From Bacteroidales bacterium (lineage in GTDB: Bacteria; Bacteroidota; Bacteroidia; Bacteroidales; F082), in NCBI GenBank assembly GCA_024710405.1, contig JANJUV010000002.1, forward strand, positions 426,357 through 490,356: DNA of 64,000 nucleotides, in the 5' to 3' direction. Position numbers and translations under genes: made by a program. The notes beneath the pieces are model-generated. The model saw nothing but the letters and a program-made list of their open reading frames with translations, made no database searches and was not told where the DNA came from. The first letter of the stretch is position 1, and each line of letters starts with the position of its first letter. This document shows positions 6,911 to 17,083 of the stretch, one piece after another.

Positions 6911-9259
6911 ATGAAAAATCTTTTATCATTGGCAATTATGATGTTGCTTGGTTTGAACATTATTGCACAAACTGAAACCTACTCAAAGGTCAGAATTAGC
7001 CTTGAAGACATGGAAATCAAACACATCAGCAGTTTGGGCATCAGCCTTGATGGTGCCATTCTGAAAGCCGGGCAACACATTGAACTTGAACTAAGTGAGC
7101 TTGAGTTAAACAAATTAAGTGATAATGGAATTACCTACCAGGTGCTTATTTCGGATATGAGTCGTTTTTATCAGGATCGTTTTCTGAGACCTGCAGAATC
7201 TTCTTCAGACCGAAGCCTTGATGATCTTTATCCTGTTCCTGAGAACTGGGAATATGGATCAATGGGTGGCTTTTATACGTATGATGAAGTTATGGTAAAA
7301 CTTGATTTCATGGCAGCCCAATGGCCGAATCTGATCACCGTGAAGCAACAAATACCCGGAAGTGAACTTTCCGTTGAAGGCCGTCCCATCTGGTACGTGA
7401 AAATAAGTGATAACCCAAACCAGGACGAAGATGAACCTGAGGTGCTGTACACATCACTTATTCATGCACGCGAAGGGATTGGGGTGCAGCAAATGATTTA
7501 TTTCATGCTGCATCTGCTCGAAAATTACGAAACAAATGATGAACTGAGACAACTTGTTGATAATACTGAATTGTACTTCGTTCCGGTTGTAAATCCTGAT
7601 GGATACATATACAATCAAACCACCAATCCTTCAGGTGGCGGAATGTGGCGCAAAAACCGAAGCATCAACGGTGGTGGCTCATTTGGCGTTGATATTAACC
7701 GGAACTTCGGATATATGTGGGGTATTGATAATGAAGGTTCTTCGGGCAACCCTGACGATTTAACCTATCGTGGACCATCGCCATTCAGCGAGCCTGAAAC
7801 AAGAGCTCTTAAAGTTTTTGCCGAACAAAAGAACTTTGTCATCGCACTTAACTACCACTCATACAGCGACCTCCTTTTGTATCCCTGGGGGTACACCAGC
7901 GAGCCATGTCCCGACGATGCTATATTTAATGTCCATGCCGGCATGATGACACGTGACAACAACTATGTTTACGGACCGGGAAGCACAACGATCTATCCGA
8001 CCAATGGCGCATCTGATGATTGGATGTATGGCGATACAGAATTCAAAAACAAAATATTCTCCTACACCCCCGAAGTTGGTGATGGTAATGACGGTTTCTG
8101 GCCTCAGCAGGCCCGGATCATCCCGCTTTGTCAGGAGAATATATACCAAAATCTGCTTGCTGCCTATCTGGCCGGTAGTTATGGTAAATTAACAGAAACT
8201 GCCCCTTTTATAACAGGAGAAACCACCACTCAATCGCGATTTGACCTGCAAAGAGTTGGATTTGCCGAATCAGAAGGTTGGGTCGTAAGCATTGAACCTT
8301 TAGATGACCACATTATCAGTACAGGAGAGCCTGTAAGTGTCGGCAGTTTGGAAATGCTTGAAGTGGTCACTGATTCCATCGAAATTGTGCTGAACCCCGA
8401 AATAGTATCCGGCACCATATTCCGCTATTTGCTTATGCTTGACAATGGCAGCTTTGTGCGGAGCGATACAGTTACACGAATCTTTGGTGAACCCACTGTT
8501 ATTTTCGAGGATTATGCAGATAACCTGACCAAATGGAGTTCACCTAAATGGAACATTACTACAGCAGATTTTGTGTCCCCTTTTAGTTCTATTACCGATT
8601 CTCCCGGAGGGAACTACAGCAACAACGAAACAAACACAATAACAATGGCCAACGATGTCGCCATACCGGAAACACCCTATGCACAGCTGAGTTTCTGGGC
8701 AAAATGGAACATCGAACCCGGTTATGATTATGTGCAGGTACAACTCCGAAAGGCCGGAACTACAACCTGGATTCCGCTGCAAGGAAAATATACCAAGCCT
8801 GGCTCATCATTTCAGGCCGATGGCCAGCCGCTTTATGACGGTATTTCTGGATGGGTGAAAGAGGAAATTGACCTTACCCCATATGCTGGTGAAAGCATCC
8901 GGTTGCGTTTCAGACTTGTTACCGATGTATTTGTCACGGCTGACGGCTATTATTTTGACGACCTGATGATAACTATTGTGGATACTGAGACCTCAATTGA
9001 TCATACATCCGATGAGTCTGATTCCAAGTTTTCTGTTTATCCAAATCCTGCGAAAGAAAACACAATGCTTACAATCGAAGGGCTTTACAGACCTGCTGAA
9101 ATTTCCATCTTTGATATCAATGGCAGAATACTGATTCAAAAAACGGTTAATCCAACTGAAAGTTCAATGATTCAACTCGGTTCAATTGCACCGGGAATAT
9201 ATCTGCTGAAAGTATCAGATAACCGCAGCATTGACCAGATTAAGTTCATTGTGAAGTAA
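6911..9259 (+). CDS. T9SS-exported M14 family zinc carboxypeptidase
   Basis: This secreted metallocarboxypeptidase would trim C-terminal residues from extracellular peptides. The 782-residue protein has a signal peptide (1-20) and a propeptide-like region to about 120. The M14 domain (about 125-430) has zinc ligands His185 and Glu188 in HAREGIG and His316 in NYHSYSD, the NRNFGY motif near 263, and the catalytic Glu388 in TPEVGDG. A jelly-roll domain (about 530-695) follows. The C-terminal sorting domain (from about 705) starts YPNPAKENTML and ends in a lysine-terminated strand (KFIVK), as T9SS cargo does. The gene has its own promoter candidate and terminator, so it is probably monocistronic although it follows gldD. 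Confidence 0.93.
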   Translation: MKNLLSLAIMMLLGLNIIAQTETYSKVRISLEDMEIKHISSLGISLDGAILKAGQHIELELSELELNKLSDNGITYQVLISDMSRFYQDRFLRPAESSSDRSLDDLYPVPENWEYGSMGGFYTYDEVMVKLDFMAAQWPNLITVKQQIPGSELSVEGRPIWYVKISDNPNQDEDEPEVLYTSLIHAREGIGVQQMIYFMLHLLENYETNDELRQLVDNTELYFVPVVNPDGYIYNQTTNPSGGGMWRKNRSINGGGSFGVDINRNFGYMWGIDNEGSSGNPDDLTYRGPSPFSEPETRALKVFAEQKNFVIALNYHSYSDLLLYPWGYTSEPCPDDAIFNVHAGMMTRDNNYVYGPGSTTIYPTNGASDDWMYGDTEFKNKIFSYTPEVGDGNDGFWPQQARIIPLCQENIYQNLLAAYLAGSYGKLTETAPFITGETTTQSRFDLQRVGFAESEGWVVSIEPLDDHIISTGEPVSVGSLEMLEVVTDSIEIVLNPEIVSGTIFRYLLMLDNGSFVRSDTVTRIFGEPTVIFEDYADNLTKWSSPKWNITTADFVSPFSSITDSPGGNYSNNETNTITMANDVAIPETPYAQLSFWAKWNIEPGYDYVQVQLRKAGTTTWIPLQGKYTKPGSSFQADGQPLYDGISGWVKEEIDLTPYAGESIRLRFRLVTDVFVTADGYYFDDLMITIVDTETSIDHTSDESDSKFSVYPNPAKENTMLTIEGLYRPAEISIFDINGRILIQKTVNPTESSMIQLGSIAPGIYLLKVSDNRSIDQIKFIVK

Positions 9260-9279
9260 TTTATGAAAATCTGAAAATA

Positions 9280-9312
9280 AGAGGCTGTCTCGTAAAGGCA
9301 GTCTCTTTTTTT
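9280..9312 (+). terminator. Rho-independent terminator after the M14 peptidase
   Basis: A 10-bp stem with two G-T pairs (AGAGGCTGTC with GGCAGTCTCT) around a 7-base loop is followed by seven T. It begins 21 bases past the stop codon. Confidence 0.8.
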
Positions 9313-9456
9313 ATGGTTTGAACCAAAAAATAAGTACACATAGTTTATGATTTGTCTGCATAATCATCAAACTTTTGATATTCATTATCAGTAATGTTGC
9401 TGTAAACTATCGATTACAAAATTTTCTTACTTTTACATAACAAAGTATTCTGATTC

Positions 9457-12324
9457 ATGCTTCATGAATACCCTGATTTACGTAAATTTTTCCTGCTGGT
9501 TTTCACCTTTTCGGTGTATGGCCTTCCTTTCATAAGCAATTTGTCACTGCATGCTGAAAACTACTACCGGATTCACCATTTCAGCAAAGAATATTACAGG
9601 GGAGGCCAGCAAAACTGGGATATCAGTCTCGATGGCAAAGGCAGGGTTTTTATTGCCAACAATGCCGGACTGATTGTTATGAGCAATTCAGGTACGCAGC
9701 TACATCAGCTGCCTCAACATACCCTTATCAGATCTGTTCTGTATTATGATAACAAAGTGTTTACGGGCTCATTCGAAGAATTCGGTTACTGGGATGTGCA
9801 CTCCGGAGGCGATGCCATATATCATAGTCTTGTACCTGCCGACAGCAGCATCATTATGCAAAATGACGAAATATGGAAAATAGTTTGCCACCATGGAAAT
9901 ATTTACTTCCAGAGCTTCGGGAAGATTATTTGCTATGATGGTCAAAAAACAAAGCTAATCGAGCTGCCCGGTCCGGTCTTGTTCCTCCTTGAAGCTGACG
10001 AAAGGCTTTTTGTTCAGGAAATTAACGGTAAACTGTATGAGATTCAGGATGATAGCATGGTTAGCATCCCTGGTTCAGACATATTTTCAGACACCGAAGT
10101 AAAAAGCATCACACCCTTCAATGGTGGATTTATCATCGGCACCAGCTCCAAAGGACTTTTTCATTTCAGGGATAAATCCTTCACTCAGTGGCCAACGGAT
10201 ATTGATGACGAACTTAAATCATCCAAAATAAATCACGGCATTAAACTTGGCGATCAATTTGTTTTTGGAACCTTGCTCAAAGGACTGTATTTCATTGATG
10301 TACAAGGAAAGCTTACACTGCATATACACAGTGGAAACGGATTGCAAAACAATACCATACTTGCACTTGAAGCGGATCATGAACAAAATCTATGGGTGGG
10401 AATGGATAAAGGATTTGATTTCATCTGGTTCAACGCTCCTGTTCACCTGCATCCTGATCAGGAACGACAACTTGGAACTATCTATACAGCTGCGGTCAAG
10501 GATAACTACCTCTATGTGGGAACCAATCAGGGCATATACCGCTACACGTTTACAGACGGAGTGCCAGAAAACCCCCTGTTTATTAATGGTTCTGAGGGAC
10601 AAGTTTGGTTTCTGAAAGAAATTGACGGAACATTGTTTGCAGGATTGAATAGCGGAACGTATACAATTACAGGCAACAGTTTATTACAGGTCAGTGATGT
10701 TTCAGGTGGATATAACCTGTCTAAGGTTGTTGTCAACGATGAGGAACTCCTAATTCAAAGCACTTATAGTTCAATAGTTACATTTAAAGCTGATCAGGCA
10801 TCGTGGATCAAATCCCACACATTAGAAGGCTTCATGGCACCGGCACGTTTTATCGAGTTGGATTTCTTAGGGAACCTGCTTTTAGGGCATTCCATATCAG
10901 GCATTTATCTGGTTCAACCTGATGCCGGATTCAAGGAAGCCAACAGGTCAAAAAAAATGGGTATTCAGGAAGGACTTACTTTTCCTGCGAATAAAATATT
11001 CAGGGTTGACAATCGCTTGCTTGTGGCATCAAATGAAGGATTACTGCAATGGGATGCCCTTAATACGCGATTCCTGTCGTACCTAGAGCTGAATGAGCAA
11101 CTTGAAGGATTCGCATATTCACATAATGTTTTGGCTGTTGGTCAGGATAAATACTGGTTTATTCGAGACAACGAAATTGGATTGTATGAAATCAGATTTG
11201 GGAAGGCAAAGTTAATATATCATCTTATTCCTCAATTACTTGGAATAAATTTGGTAGAGAATTACGAGAATATTATTCAAATCAGCGACAGTGTATATTT
11301 CTTTTGTCAGGAAACAGGATTTGGTCTCTTAAATTTGAATAAGTTACATCGTTTGTCAGGAAGCAATCAACCTCCGGCCATAAAATCTGCAAGAATTATG
11401 AAAACTGATGGTTCTTTCAGAGATGTTCTTGCAGCCGGTAATACTTCTGTATCAAATTCGTTCAATAATATTGATGTTGAATTTACTACCAATGAAAACC
11501 CCGGAATTGGAAGTTATTATCAATACAAACTAGAAGGAATAGACAAGGAATGGTCTGGATGGACTACAAACGGCAGAGCGTCCTATAACCGACTACCACC
11601 CGGCAACTATACATTCAAGGTAAGATCCCTTATGGCCAAAGGAATACTTACAGAAGAAGCCTCGTTGAACTTCAAAATTTTAAAACCCTGGTACCTTTCT
11701 GCATATGCATTGGCAACAGATGCTTTTTTACTGATTCTTCTGATACTGTTGATCAGATCAAGTTATAAGAGACGAAGATGGAGCATTCAGGAGAAACAAC
11801 TTCGCGAAGAGAATGAAAAAATGAAGTTGCTGAACGAACAGGCAAAAGCCGAAATAGTGCAACTGACCAATGAAAAACTTCAATCAGAGATTGACAGCAA
11901 GAATGTTGAACTGGCGAAGAATACGATGGCAATTATGCGTAAAAACGAACTTTTGATCGAACTAAAGAGCGAGCTTGAAAAGCAAAAAGAGGAACTGGGA
12001 TATCGTTTGCCCGGTCGTTATTACGAAAACCTGAACCGTATTCTAGATCATGGGATAAGCAGCGATCATGAATGGGAAATGTTTGAGCATCTGTTCGATC
12101 AGGCACACCAAAACTTTTTTAAGCGTCTTAAAGTTGATTACCCCGATCTTACTCCCAGCGAACTAAGGCTGTGTGCATATCTGAAACTTAATCTTTCATC
12201 CAAAGAAATAGCACCACTGCTCAACATTACAATCAGGGGAGTCGAAGAAAAACGCTACCGCTTAAGAAAAAAAATGAACCTGTCCTCCGAACAGGGGCTT
12301 ACTGATTTCATCATGTCCTTCTAG
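9457..12324 (+). CDS. Membrane-bound one-component PUL regulator: beta-propeller, Y_Y_Y domain, LuxR-type HTH
   Basis: This is a sensor fused to its own DNA-binding domain. The 955-residue protein has an N-terminal signal/anchor (about 8-30), a long periplasmic beta-propeller of two-component-regulator-propeller type repeats (about 35-650), and a Y_Y_Y domain (about 670-740, YYQYKLEGIDKEWSGW). One transmembrane helix follows (about 748-768), then a cytoplasmic coiled coil (about 770-850). The C-terminal LuxR-like helix-turn-helix is DLTPSELRLCAYLKLNLSSKEIAPLLNIT in the last 70 residues. No histidine kinase or receiver is present, so signalling would pass straight through the membrane, as in SusR-like regulators. 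It directly precedes the glucan locus on the same strand and probably controls it; the ligand is unknown. Confidence 0.88.
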   Translation: MLHEYPDLRKFFLLVFTFSVYGLPFISNLSLHAENYYRIHHFSKEYYRGGQQNWDISLDGKGRVFIANNAGLIVMSNSGTQLHQLPQHTLIRSVLYYDNKVFTGSFEEFGYWDVHSGGDAIYHSLVPADSSIIMQNDEIWKIVCHHGNIYFQSFGKIICYDGQKTKLIELPGPVLFLLEADERLFVQEINGKLYEIQDDSMVSIPGSDIFSDTEVKSITPFNGGFIIGTSSKGLFHFRDKSFTQWPTDIDDELKSSKINHGIKLGDQFVFGTLLKGLYFIDVQGKLTLHIHSGNGLQNNTILALEADHEQNLWVGMDKGFDFIWFNAPVHLHPDQERQLGTIYTAAVKDNYLYVGTNQGIYRYTFTDGVPENPLFINGSEGQVWFLKEIDGTLFAGLNSGTYTITGNSLLQVSDVSGGYNLSKVVVNDEELLIQSTYSSIVTFKADQASWIKSHTLEGFMAPARFIELDFLGNLLLGHSISGIYLVQPDAGFKEANRSKKMGIQEGLTFPANKIFRVDNRLLVASNEGLLQWDALNTRFLSYLELNEQLEGFAYSHNVLAVGQDKYWFIRDNEIGLYEIRFGKAKLIYHLIPQLLGINLVENYENIIQISDSVYFFCQETGFGLLNLNKLHRLSGSNQPPAIKSARIMKTDGSFRDVLAAGNTSVSNSFNNIDVEFTTNENPGIGSYYQYKLEGIDKEWSGWTTNGRASYNRLPPGNYTFKVRSLMAKGILTEEASLNFKILKPWYLSAYALATDAFLLILLILLIRSSYKRRRWSIQEKQLREENEKMKLLNEQAKAEIVQLTNEKLQSEIDSKNVELAKNTMAIMRKNELLIELKSELEKQKEELGYRLPGRYYENLNRILDHGISSDHEWEMFEHLFDQAHQNFFKRLKVDYPDLTPSELRLCAYLKLNLSSKEIAPLLNITIRGVEEKRYRLRKKMNLSSEQGLTDFIMSF

Positions 12325-12490
12325 GCCGATGCTGCTATTTAGATAACTAAAATAGTCTTACCCTCATTCTCTGAGAATTTGGGTGCTGGATTATATCATT
12401 ATAAATCCATTGCTATAATTTACTCTAAAACAAATTTTTAAGTCAATTTAATATTAGGATGATGAGTTAATGATGAGGTGTCATAACACT

Positions 12491-12559
12491 ATACTTAAGT
12501 ATGAAGTAGTAGATATGAAGTAATTTACACGAAGAAAATCCAACTCTGTTGTACTTTTA
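12491..12559 (+). promoter_or_regulatory. Candidate PUL control region: 12-bp palindrome plus -7-like element
   Basis: The gap between the regulator and the first PUL gene (12325-12599) contains a perfect 12-bp palindrome ATACTTAAGTAT (12491-12502). TACTTTTA, a one-mismatch -7 element, lies at 12552-12559, 41 bases before the chosen ATG. The palindrome would lie about 50 bases upstream of the -7 element, a fitting place for an activator dimer. No good -33 TTG is present, which suits an activator-dependent promoter. The function is inferred. Confidence 0.35.
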
Positions 12560-12599
12560 CGAAATATTCCGCAATCGATTGAAACCAACAATTCAGATC

Positions 12600-14024
12600 A
12601 TGACCAAAAACCGGATAATGACAATTTCGATTTTAATCATCTTAACTGCACTTTTCACTCCATCATGTAATTCCGGGAAAAGCAGTCATGAAAAGATAAT
12701 AGAAACTACCGATACTACTGCCTTTTTGCATGATGTTAAACTCAGGACTTTTAATTATTTCTGGGAAGTTGTAGACACCATTACCTGGCAGCACGACGAC
12801 CGACATCCTACAAAGAATTTTACCAGTATTGCTGCAACAGGTTTTGCCCTCCCGGCATATATCATTGGCATTGAAAACGGATTTATTGACCGGGAGCGGG
12901 TTGCCGACAGGGTGCTTCGCACACTCAGATGGTTGTGGGAATCACCCCAAGGAGCTGATGCTCAAGGAATGACCGGTTACAAAGGTTTATTTTATCACTT
13001 TTTAAACTATGAATCCGGAACAAGATACAAGGATGTTGAGCTTTCAACAATCGATTCCGGACTTTTATTTGGTGGCATTCTTGTATGCCAGTCATATTTC
13101 GATGATGACAATGCAGTTGAAGAAGAAATAAGGCAATTAGCAGATTCTCTTTTCCTTCGTGCTGAATGGGATTGGGCAATGAATAATCAGCCCAATATGT
13201 CAATGGGATGGAAGCCTGAATCAGGTTTCATAGAATCCAGCTGGAATGGCTATAACGAAGCCATGATGCTGCTGATAATGGCATTGGGATCCCCGACCCA
13301 TCCAATTGAAAGCAGTGCATGGGATGATTGGTGTAAAACTTATGAGTGGTGCGATTTCTATGGTTATGAGCATGTAAATTTCGGACCACTGTTTGGCCAT
13401 CAATATTCGCATATGTTCATCGATTTCAAGGGCATTTATGATGAATATATGCGTGATAAGGGCATTGATTATTTCGAAAATTCACGCCGTGCTACATTAT
13501 CAAACCGAGCTTACTGTATCGCTAATCCAAAAGGTTTCAAAGATTATGGCGAGGATATCTGGGGACTGACAGCATGTGATGGCCCTGCTTACACTACCAT
13601 TATGGTTGGCGGTGAAAGTGTTATCATAAAAGAGTATCACGCCAGAGGTGCTGCATGCGGTTACACCGAAGATGATGGAACCATTGCTCCAACAGCTGCC
13701 GGAGGTTCTATTCCCTTTGCACCTGAGCACTGCATACCGGCGCTGATTAACATGAAAGAAAACTATGGCGAAAGAATCTTCGCCCACTATGGGTTTAAAG
13801 ATGCCTTTAACCCAAGTTTTTCCGAAGAAGGCTGGTTTGCACCTGATTATATAGGAATTGATCAAGGCGCCATCATTATTCAGATTGAAAATTATCAGAC
13901 TGGTTTGATAAACAATTTAATGATGAAAAATAAATACATCCGTGACGGATTAATTAAAGCCGGATTCAGGGGTGGTTGGCTTGAAGGTCTGCAGCAAACT
14001 GAAAGTTATAACACAAACTTATAA
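12600..14024 (+). CDS. GH144-like (glycoamylase domain) glucanase lipoprotein, divergent subtype
   Basis: This is a predicted surface or periplasmic glycoside hydrolase with the (alpha/alpha)6 barrel of the glycoamylase domain (PF10091). That family contains the GH144 endo-beta-1,2-glucanases. The chosen ATG at 12600 gives 474 residues and a lipoprotein signal with Cys at about residue 23 (LFTPSCNSG); the frame extends upstream only through a TTG at 12549. The barrel covers about residues 45-465. Where GH144 enzymes have D-x3-D-x2-E, this protein reads YKDVELSTIDSGLL, so Glu aligns but the preceding Asp is displaced by one. Its specificity may therefore differ from the second copy at 19954. 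SusC follows 12 bases later. Confidence 0.8.
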   Translation: MTKNRIMTISILIILTALFTPSCNSGKSSHEKIIETTDTTAFLHDVKLRTFNYFWEVVDTITWQHDDRHPTKNFTSIAATGFALPAYIIGIENGFIDRERVADRVLRTLRWLWESPQGADAQGMTGYKGLFYHFLNYESGTRYKDVELSTIDSGLLFGGILVCQSYFDDDNAVEEEIRQLADSLFLRAEWDWAMNNQPNMSMGWKPESGFIESSWNGYNEAMMLLIMALGSPTHPIESSAWDDWCKTYEWCDFYGYEHVNFGPLFGHQYSHMFIDFKGIYDEYMRDKGIDYFENSRRATLSNRAYCIANPKGFKDYGEDIWGLTACDGPAYTTIMVGGESVIIKEYHARGAACGYTEDDGTIAPTAAGGSIPFAPEHCIPALINMKENYGERIFAHYGFKDAFNPSFSEEGWFAPDYIGIDQGAIIIQIENYQTGLINNLMMKNKYIRDGLIKAGFRGGWLEGLQQTESYNTNL

Positions 14025-14036
14025 ACAAACGCACTT

Positions 14037-17000
14037 ATGAAGAATCTATGTTGTTCATGGCTAAGCAGCAAGCATCTTTTGCTGGCACTGCTTCTGTTCT
14101 TAGGCGCGCCTGAAGCCTTCTCGCAAGTCAGGACCATAAGCGGCAATGTAAGCACTGAGTCTGGAGAGACCCTGCCAGGAGTAAATATATTGATCTCTGG
14201 CAGCACCAGGGGCACTGTTTCGGACATTGACGGAAACTTTTCAATAGTTGTTCAGCCGGGTGACCGTCTGCTCAAATTTTCCTTTACGGGTTATGAAGAG
14301 CAGGATGTTTCCATCGGGCAGGAAAACAACATAAAAGTCGTACTCGTTGAAAAAAGCACCATGCTTGATGAGTATGTTGTAATTGGTTATGGTGTTGTTA
14401 AAAAGAGCGATTTAACAGGGGCAGTGAGTTCGGTCAAATCAGAGGATCTGCTCAAGACAACCTCTAGCAATCCCATACAGTCCTTGCAGGGAAAGGCAGC
14501 TGGTGTGCAGGTTACAACGACATCGGGGGCACCCGGGGCAGGTCTTTCGGTACGCATCAGGGGGGTTGGAACCTTGAATAATTCAGAGCCAATTTATGTT
14601 GTCGATGGTGTTATTATGAATGACGTATCATTTTTGAACACCTCCGATATTGCCAGCATGGAAGTTTTGAAAGACGCATCGGCAACTGCAATCTACGGAT
14701 CACGAGGAGCAAACGGAGTGGTTATGATAACCACCAAAAGAGGAACATTAGGTCAAACCAAAACCAATGTCAGTTTTTCGTCGGAATTTGGCTTACAGCG
14801 TTTAGCCAAAAAAATTGACCTGCTTAACGGCAAAGAATTCGCTACAATTGCCAATGAAATAAAACCCGGATCATACAACAATGTTGATGCTGTGCCCAAT
14901 ACCGACTGGCAGGATGAAGTGTTTCGTACTGCACCTATTCATAATCATCAGCTTTCGATTACCGGTGCTTCAGAGAAATCCGAATATTACGCAGCAATAG
15001 GTATCTACAGGCAAGATGGCATTATTCCAAAGTCTTCATACCAGCGCATTTCCATAAAACTAAATAATGCATACCATATTAATAAACACGTTACAACAGG
15101 CATTAATTTAACTTTTTCTCCCTATGAACAACAGAATGCGCCTAACGTAACATATTCGGTCTATAGAGCGCAACCCTTACTTGTTCCGTATTATCCCGAT
15201 GGCAGTTTTGGAGTCGTCTATAATGTCGGTAATCCATTGGCTGACCTGGAATACTCCAACAGCTACAACAGGGGTCTTCGAGGAGTAGGCAATATTTATA
15301 CGGACATCAAATTAGGGAATGACTTCACTTTCAGGTCAAGTTATGGGATGGATGCCGGAATAAATAAATCGGACAATTTTACACCTGCTTACACCATATA
15401 CAATCCTGATGGAACAGCTTCGCAACAGTACAACGAATTCAGCGACCTTTCGAAATCAACTTTTGAAAGTCGTTCATGGTTATGGGAGAATACCCTGACC
15501 TGGTTGCGGGATTTTGGCAAGCATAGAATCAATTCAGTAGCAGGCTATACAATGCAACAAACTCGCTCCGAATTTACGAATCTTGCCGGACAAAACATCA
15601 TTCGGAATGAAAGTGATTTCTGGTACATTTTGCCCAGTTACATCATCGATGAAGCCAACAACATCAATATGGTCAACAGCATCAGCAACGGTGTAGAGAC
15701 CAATTTATATTACAATATGATCTCCTACCTGTTCCGCGCTAATTACACCTACGACAACAAATATATTTTCACTGCAACTTTCAGACGTGATGGTTCGTCA
15801 AAATTTACACAAAATAACAGATTCGCCGACTTTCCGTCATTTGCTGCCGGCTGGAACCTGATTAACGAACCTTTCATGAGTGATCAGCAACATATTACTA
15901 CACTTAAGTTCAGAGCAAGTTGGGGAAAGATCGGAAATGAGAAAATACCCTATCTGAATCAGTATTCAGTAGTTGACCCGGGATTAGTAGCCATATTTTC
16001 GAACCCTGATGCATTCTTTGCTGCAGCTTCTTATGCCAAACTGGGGAACCCGGATCTGAAATGGGAAAGCACCTCACAGACAGATATCGGACTTGAGATA
16101 GGATTATTCAATAACAGGCTGATGTTCGAGACCGATTATTACCACAAGGTAACTGATGATATTCTGGTTGAATTGTCAACTCCGGGTCATATGGGAAACG
16201 GTCAGGGGCAGAGGGTAACCTACAACGCGGCATCTGTGCTTAACCGGGGACTCGAAGCCAACCTTTCATGGCGTGATCAGACCGGAGGTTTTGTTTACAA
16301 AATTGGTCTTCTCGGAACTACCATTCACAATGAAGTCCTTGAGATCGGTGGCAATAGCGGCATTGACTCAGTACTCATGGGCGGTTATCTTGGCAATGGC
16401 ATTCCGGTGACACAAACACGAATCGGATTACCTATTGGCGCCTTTTATGGCTACAAAACGGATGGTATTTTCCAGACACAGGAAGAATTGGATGCCTACC
16501 CACACCTTTCACAGGCTGGAGTTGGTGACCTTAGGTTTGTAGATACTAATGGCGATGGAAAGCTTAACGGACTGGACAGAACATATATCGGATCGCCCAT
16601 CCCAAAATTTGTATTTGGCCTTAATATCGAACTCGAGTACAAATCATTTGATCTGACATTTGATCTTCAAGGACAAACAGGAAATAAGATCTTTAATGGT
16701 AAAGATGCCGTGCGGCCAGATCCATATAATTTTGAGCAAAATGTGTGGGATCGATGGAAAGGACAGGGCACAAGTAATAGTGAACCAAAACCATCATTTG
16801 GAGGTTACAACTACATTCCATCAGATCGCTTTCTGCTTGATGGTTCATTTATCAGACTGCGCAATATTATCGTTGGTTATAGTTTTCCCGAAAAACTCAT
16901 GAACAGGATTCAGGTTAATTCTGCCCGAATCTATCTGAAAGGATCAAATCTGTTCACCTTGACAAAGTTTACAGGCTATACACCGGAAATTGGCGGAGGA

Positions 17001-17081
17001 AGTGTACTCTCCAATGGCATCGACAATGGAATTTATCCTATTGCGGCAGTTTACTCAGTTGGACTTAACCTTACTTTCTAA
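14037..17081 (+). CDS. susC: SusC-type TonB-dependent outer-membrane glycan transporter
   Basis: This outer-membrane barrel imports oligosaccharides captured by its SusD lid, powered by TonB. The 1014-residue protein has a signal peptide (about 1-30, ending FSQ), a carboxypeptidase-regulatory-like domain (about 33-115, ISGNVSTESGETLPGVNILI) and the plug. The plug opens with the SusC signature EYVVIGYGVVKKSDLTGAVSSV (about 117-138) and contains IYVVDGV and DASATAIYGSRGANGVVMITTK. A beta barrel runs to the terminal phenylalanine (NLTF), which is needed for barrel insertion. susD starts 2 bases after the stop. Family and role are firm; substrate is inferred from neighbouring enzymes. Confidence 0.96.
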   Translation: MKNLCCSWLSSKHLLLALLLFLGAPEAFSQVRTISGNVSTESGETLPGVNILISGSTRGTVSDIDGNFSIVVQPGDRLLKFSFTGYEEQDVSIGQENNIKVVLVEKSTMLDEYVVIGYGVVKKSDLTGAVSSVKSEDLLKTTSSNPIQSLQGKAAGVQVTTTSGAPGAGLSVRIRGVGTLNNSEPIYVVDGVIMNDVSFLNTSDIASMEVLKDASATAIYGSRGANGVVMITTKRGTLGQTKTNVSFSSEFGLQRLAKKIDLLNGKEFATIANEIKPGSYNNVDAVPNTDWQDEVFRTAPIHNHQLSITGASEKSEYYAAIGIYRQDGIIPKSSYQRISIKLNNAYHINKHVTTGINLTFSPYEQQNAPNVTYSVYRAQPLLVPYYPDGSFGVVYNVGNPLADLEYSNSYNRGLRGVGNIYTDIKLGNDFTFRSSYGMDAGINKSDNFTPAYTIYNPDGTASQQYNEFSDLSKSTFESRSWLWENTLTWLRDFGKHRINSVAGYTMQQTRSEFTNLAGQNIIRNESDFWYILPSYIIDEANNINMVNSISNGVETNLYYNMISYLFRANYTYDNKYIFTATFRRDGSSKFTQNNRFADFPSFAAGWNLINEPFMSDQQHITTLKFRASWGKIGNEKIPYLNQYSVVDPGLVAIFSNPDAFFAAASYAKLGNPDLKWESTSQTDIGLEIGLFNNRLMFETDYYHKVTDDILVELSTPGHMGNGQGQRVTYNAASVLNRGLEANLSWRDQTGGFVYKIGLLGTTIHNEVLEIGGNSGIDSVLMGGYLGNGIPVTQTRIGLPIGAFYGYKTDGIFQTQEELDAYPHLSQAGVGDLRFVDTNGDGKLNGLDRTYIGSPIPKFVFGLNIELEYKSFDLTFDLQGQTGNKIFNGKDAVRPDPYNFEQNVWDRWKGQGTSNSEPKPSFGGYNYIPSDRFLLDGSFIRLRNIIVGYSFPEKLMNRIQVNSARIYLKGSNLFTLTKFTGYTPEIGGGSVLSNGIDNGIYPIAAVYSVGLNLTF

Positions 17082-17083
17082 TC

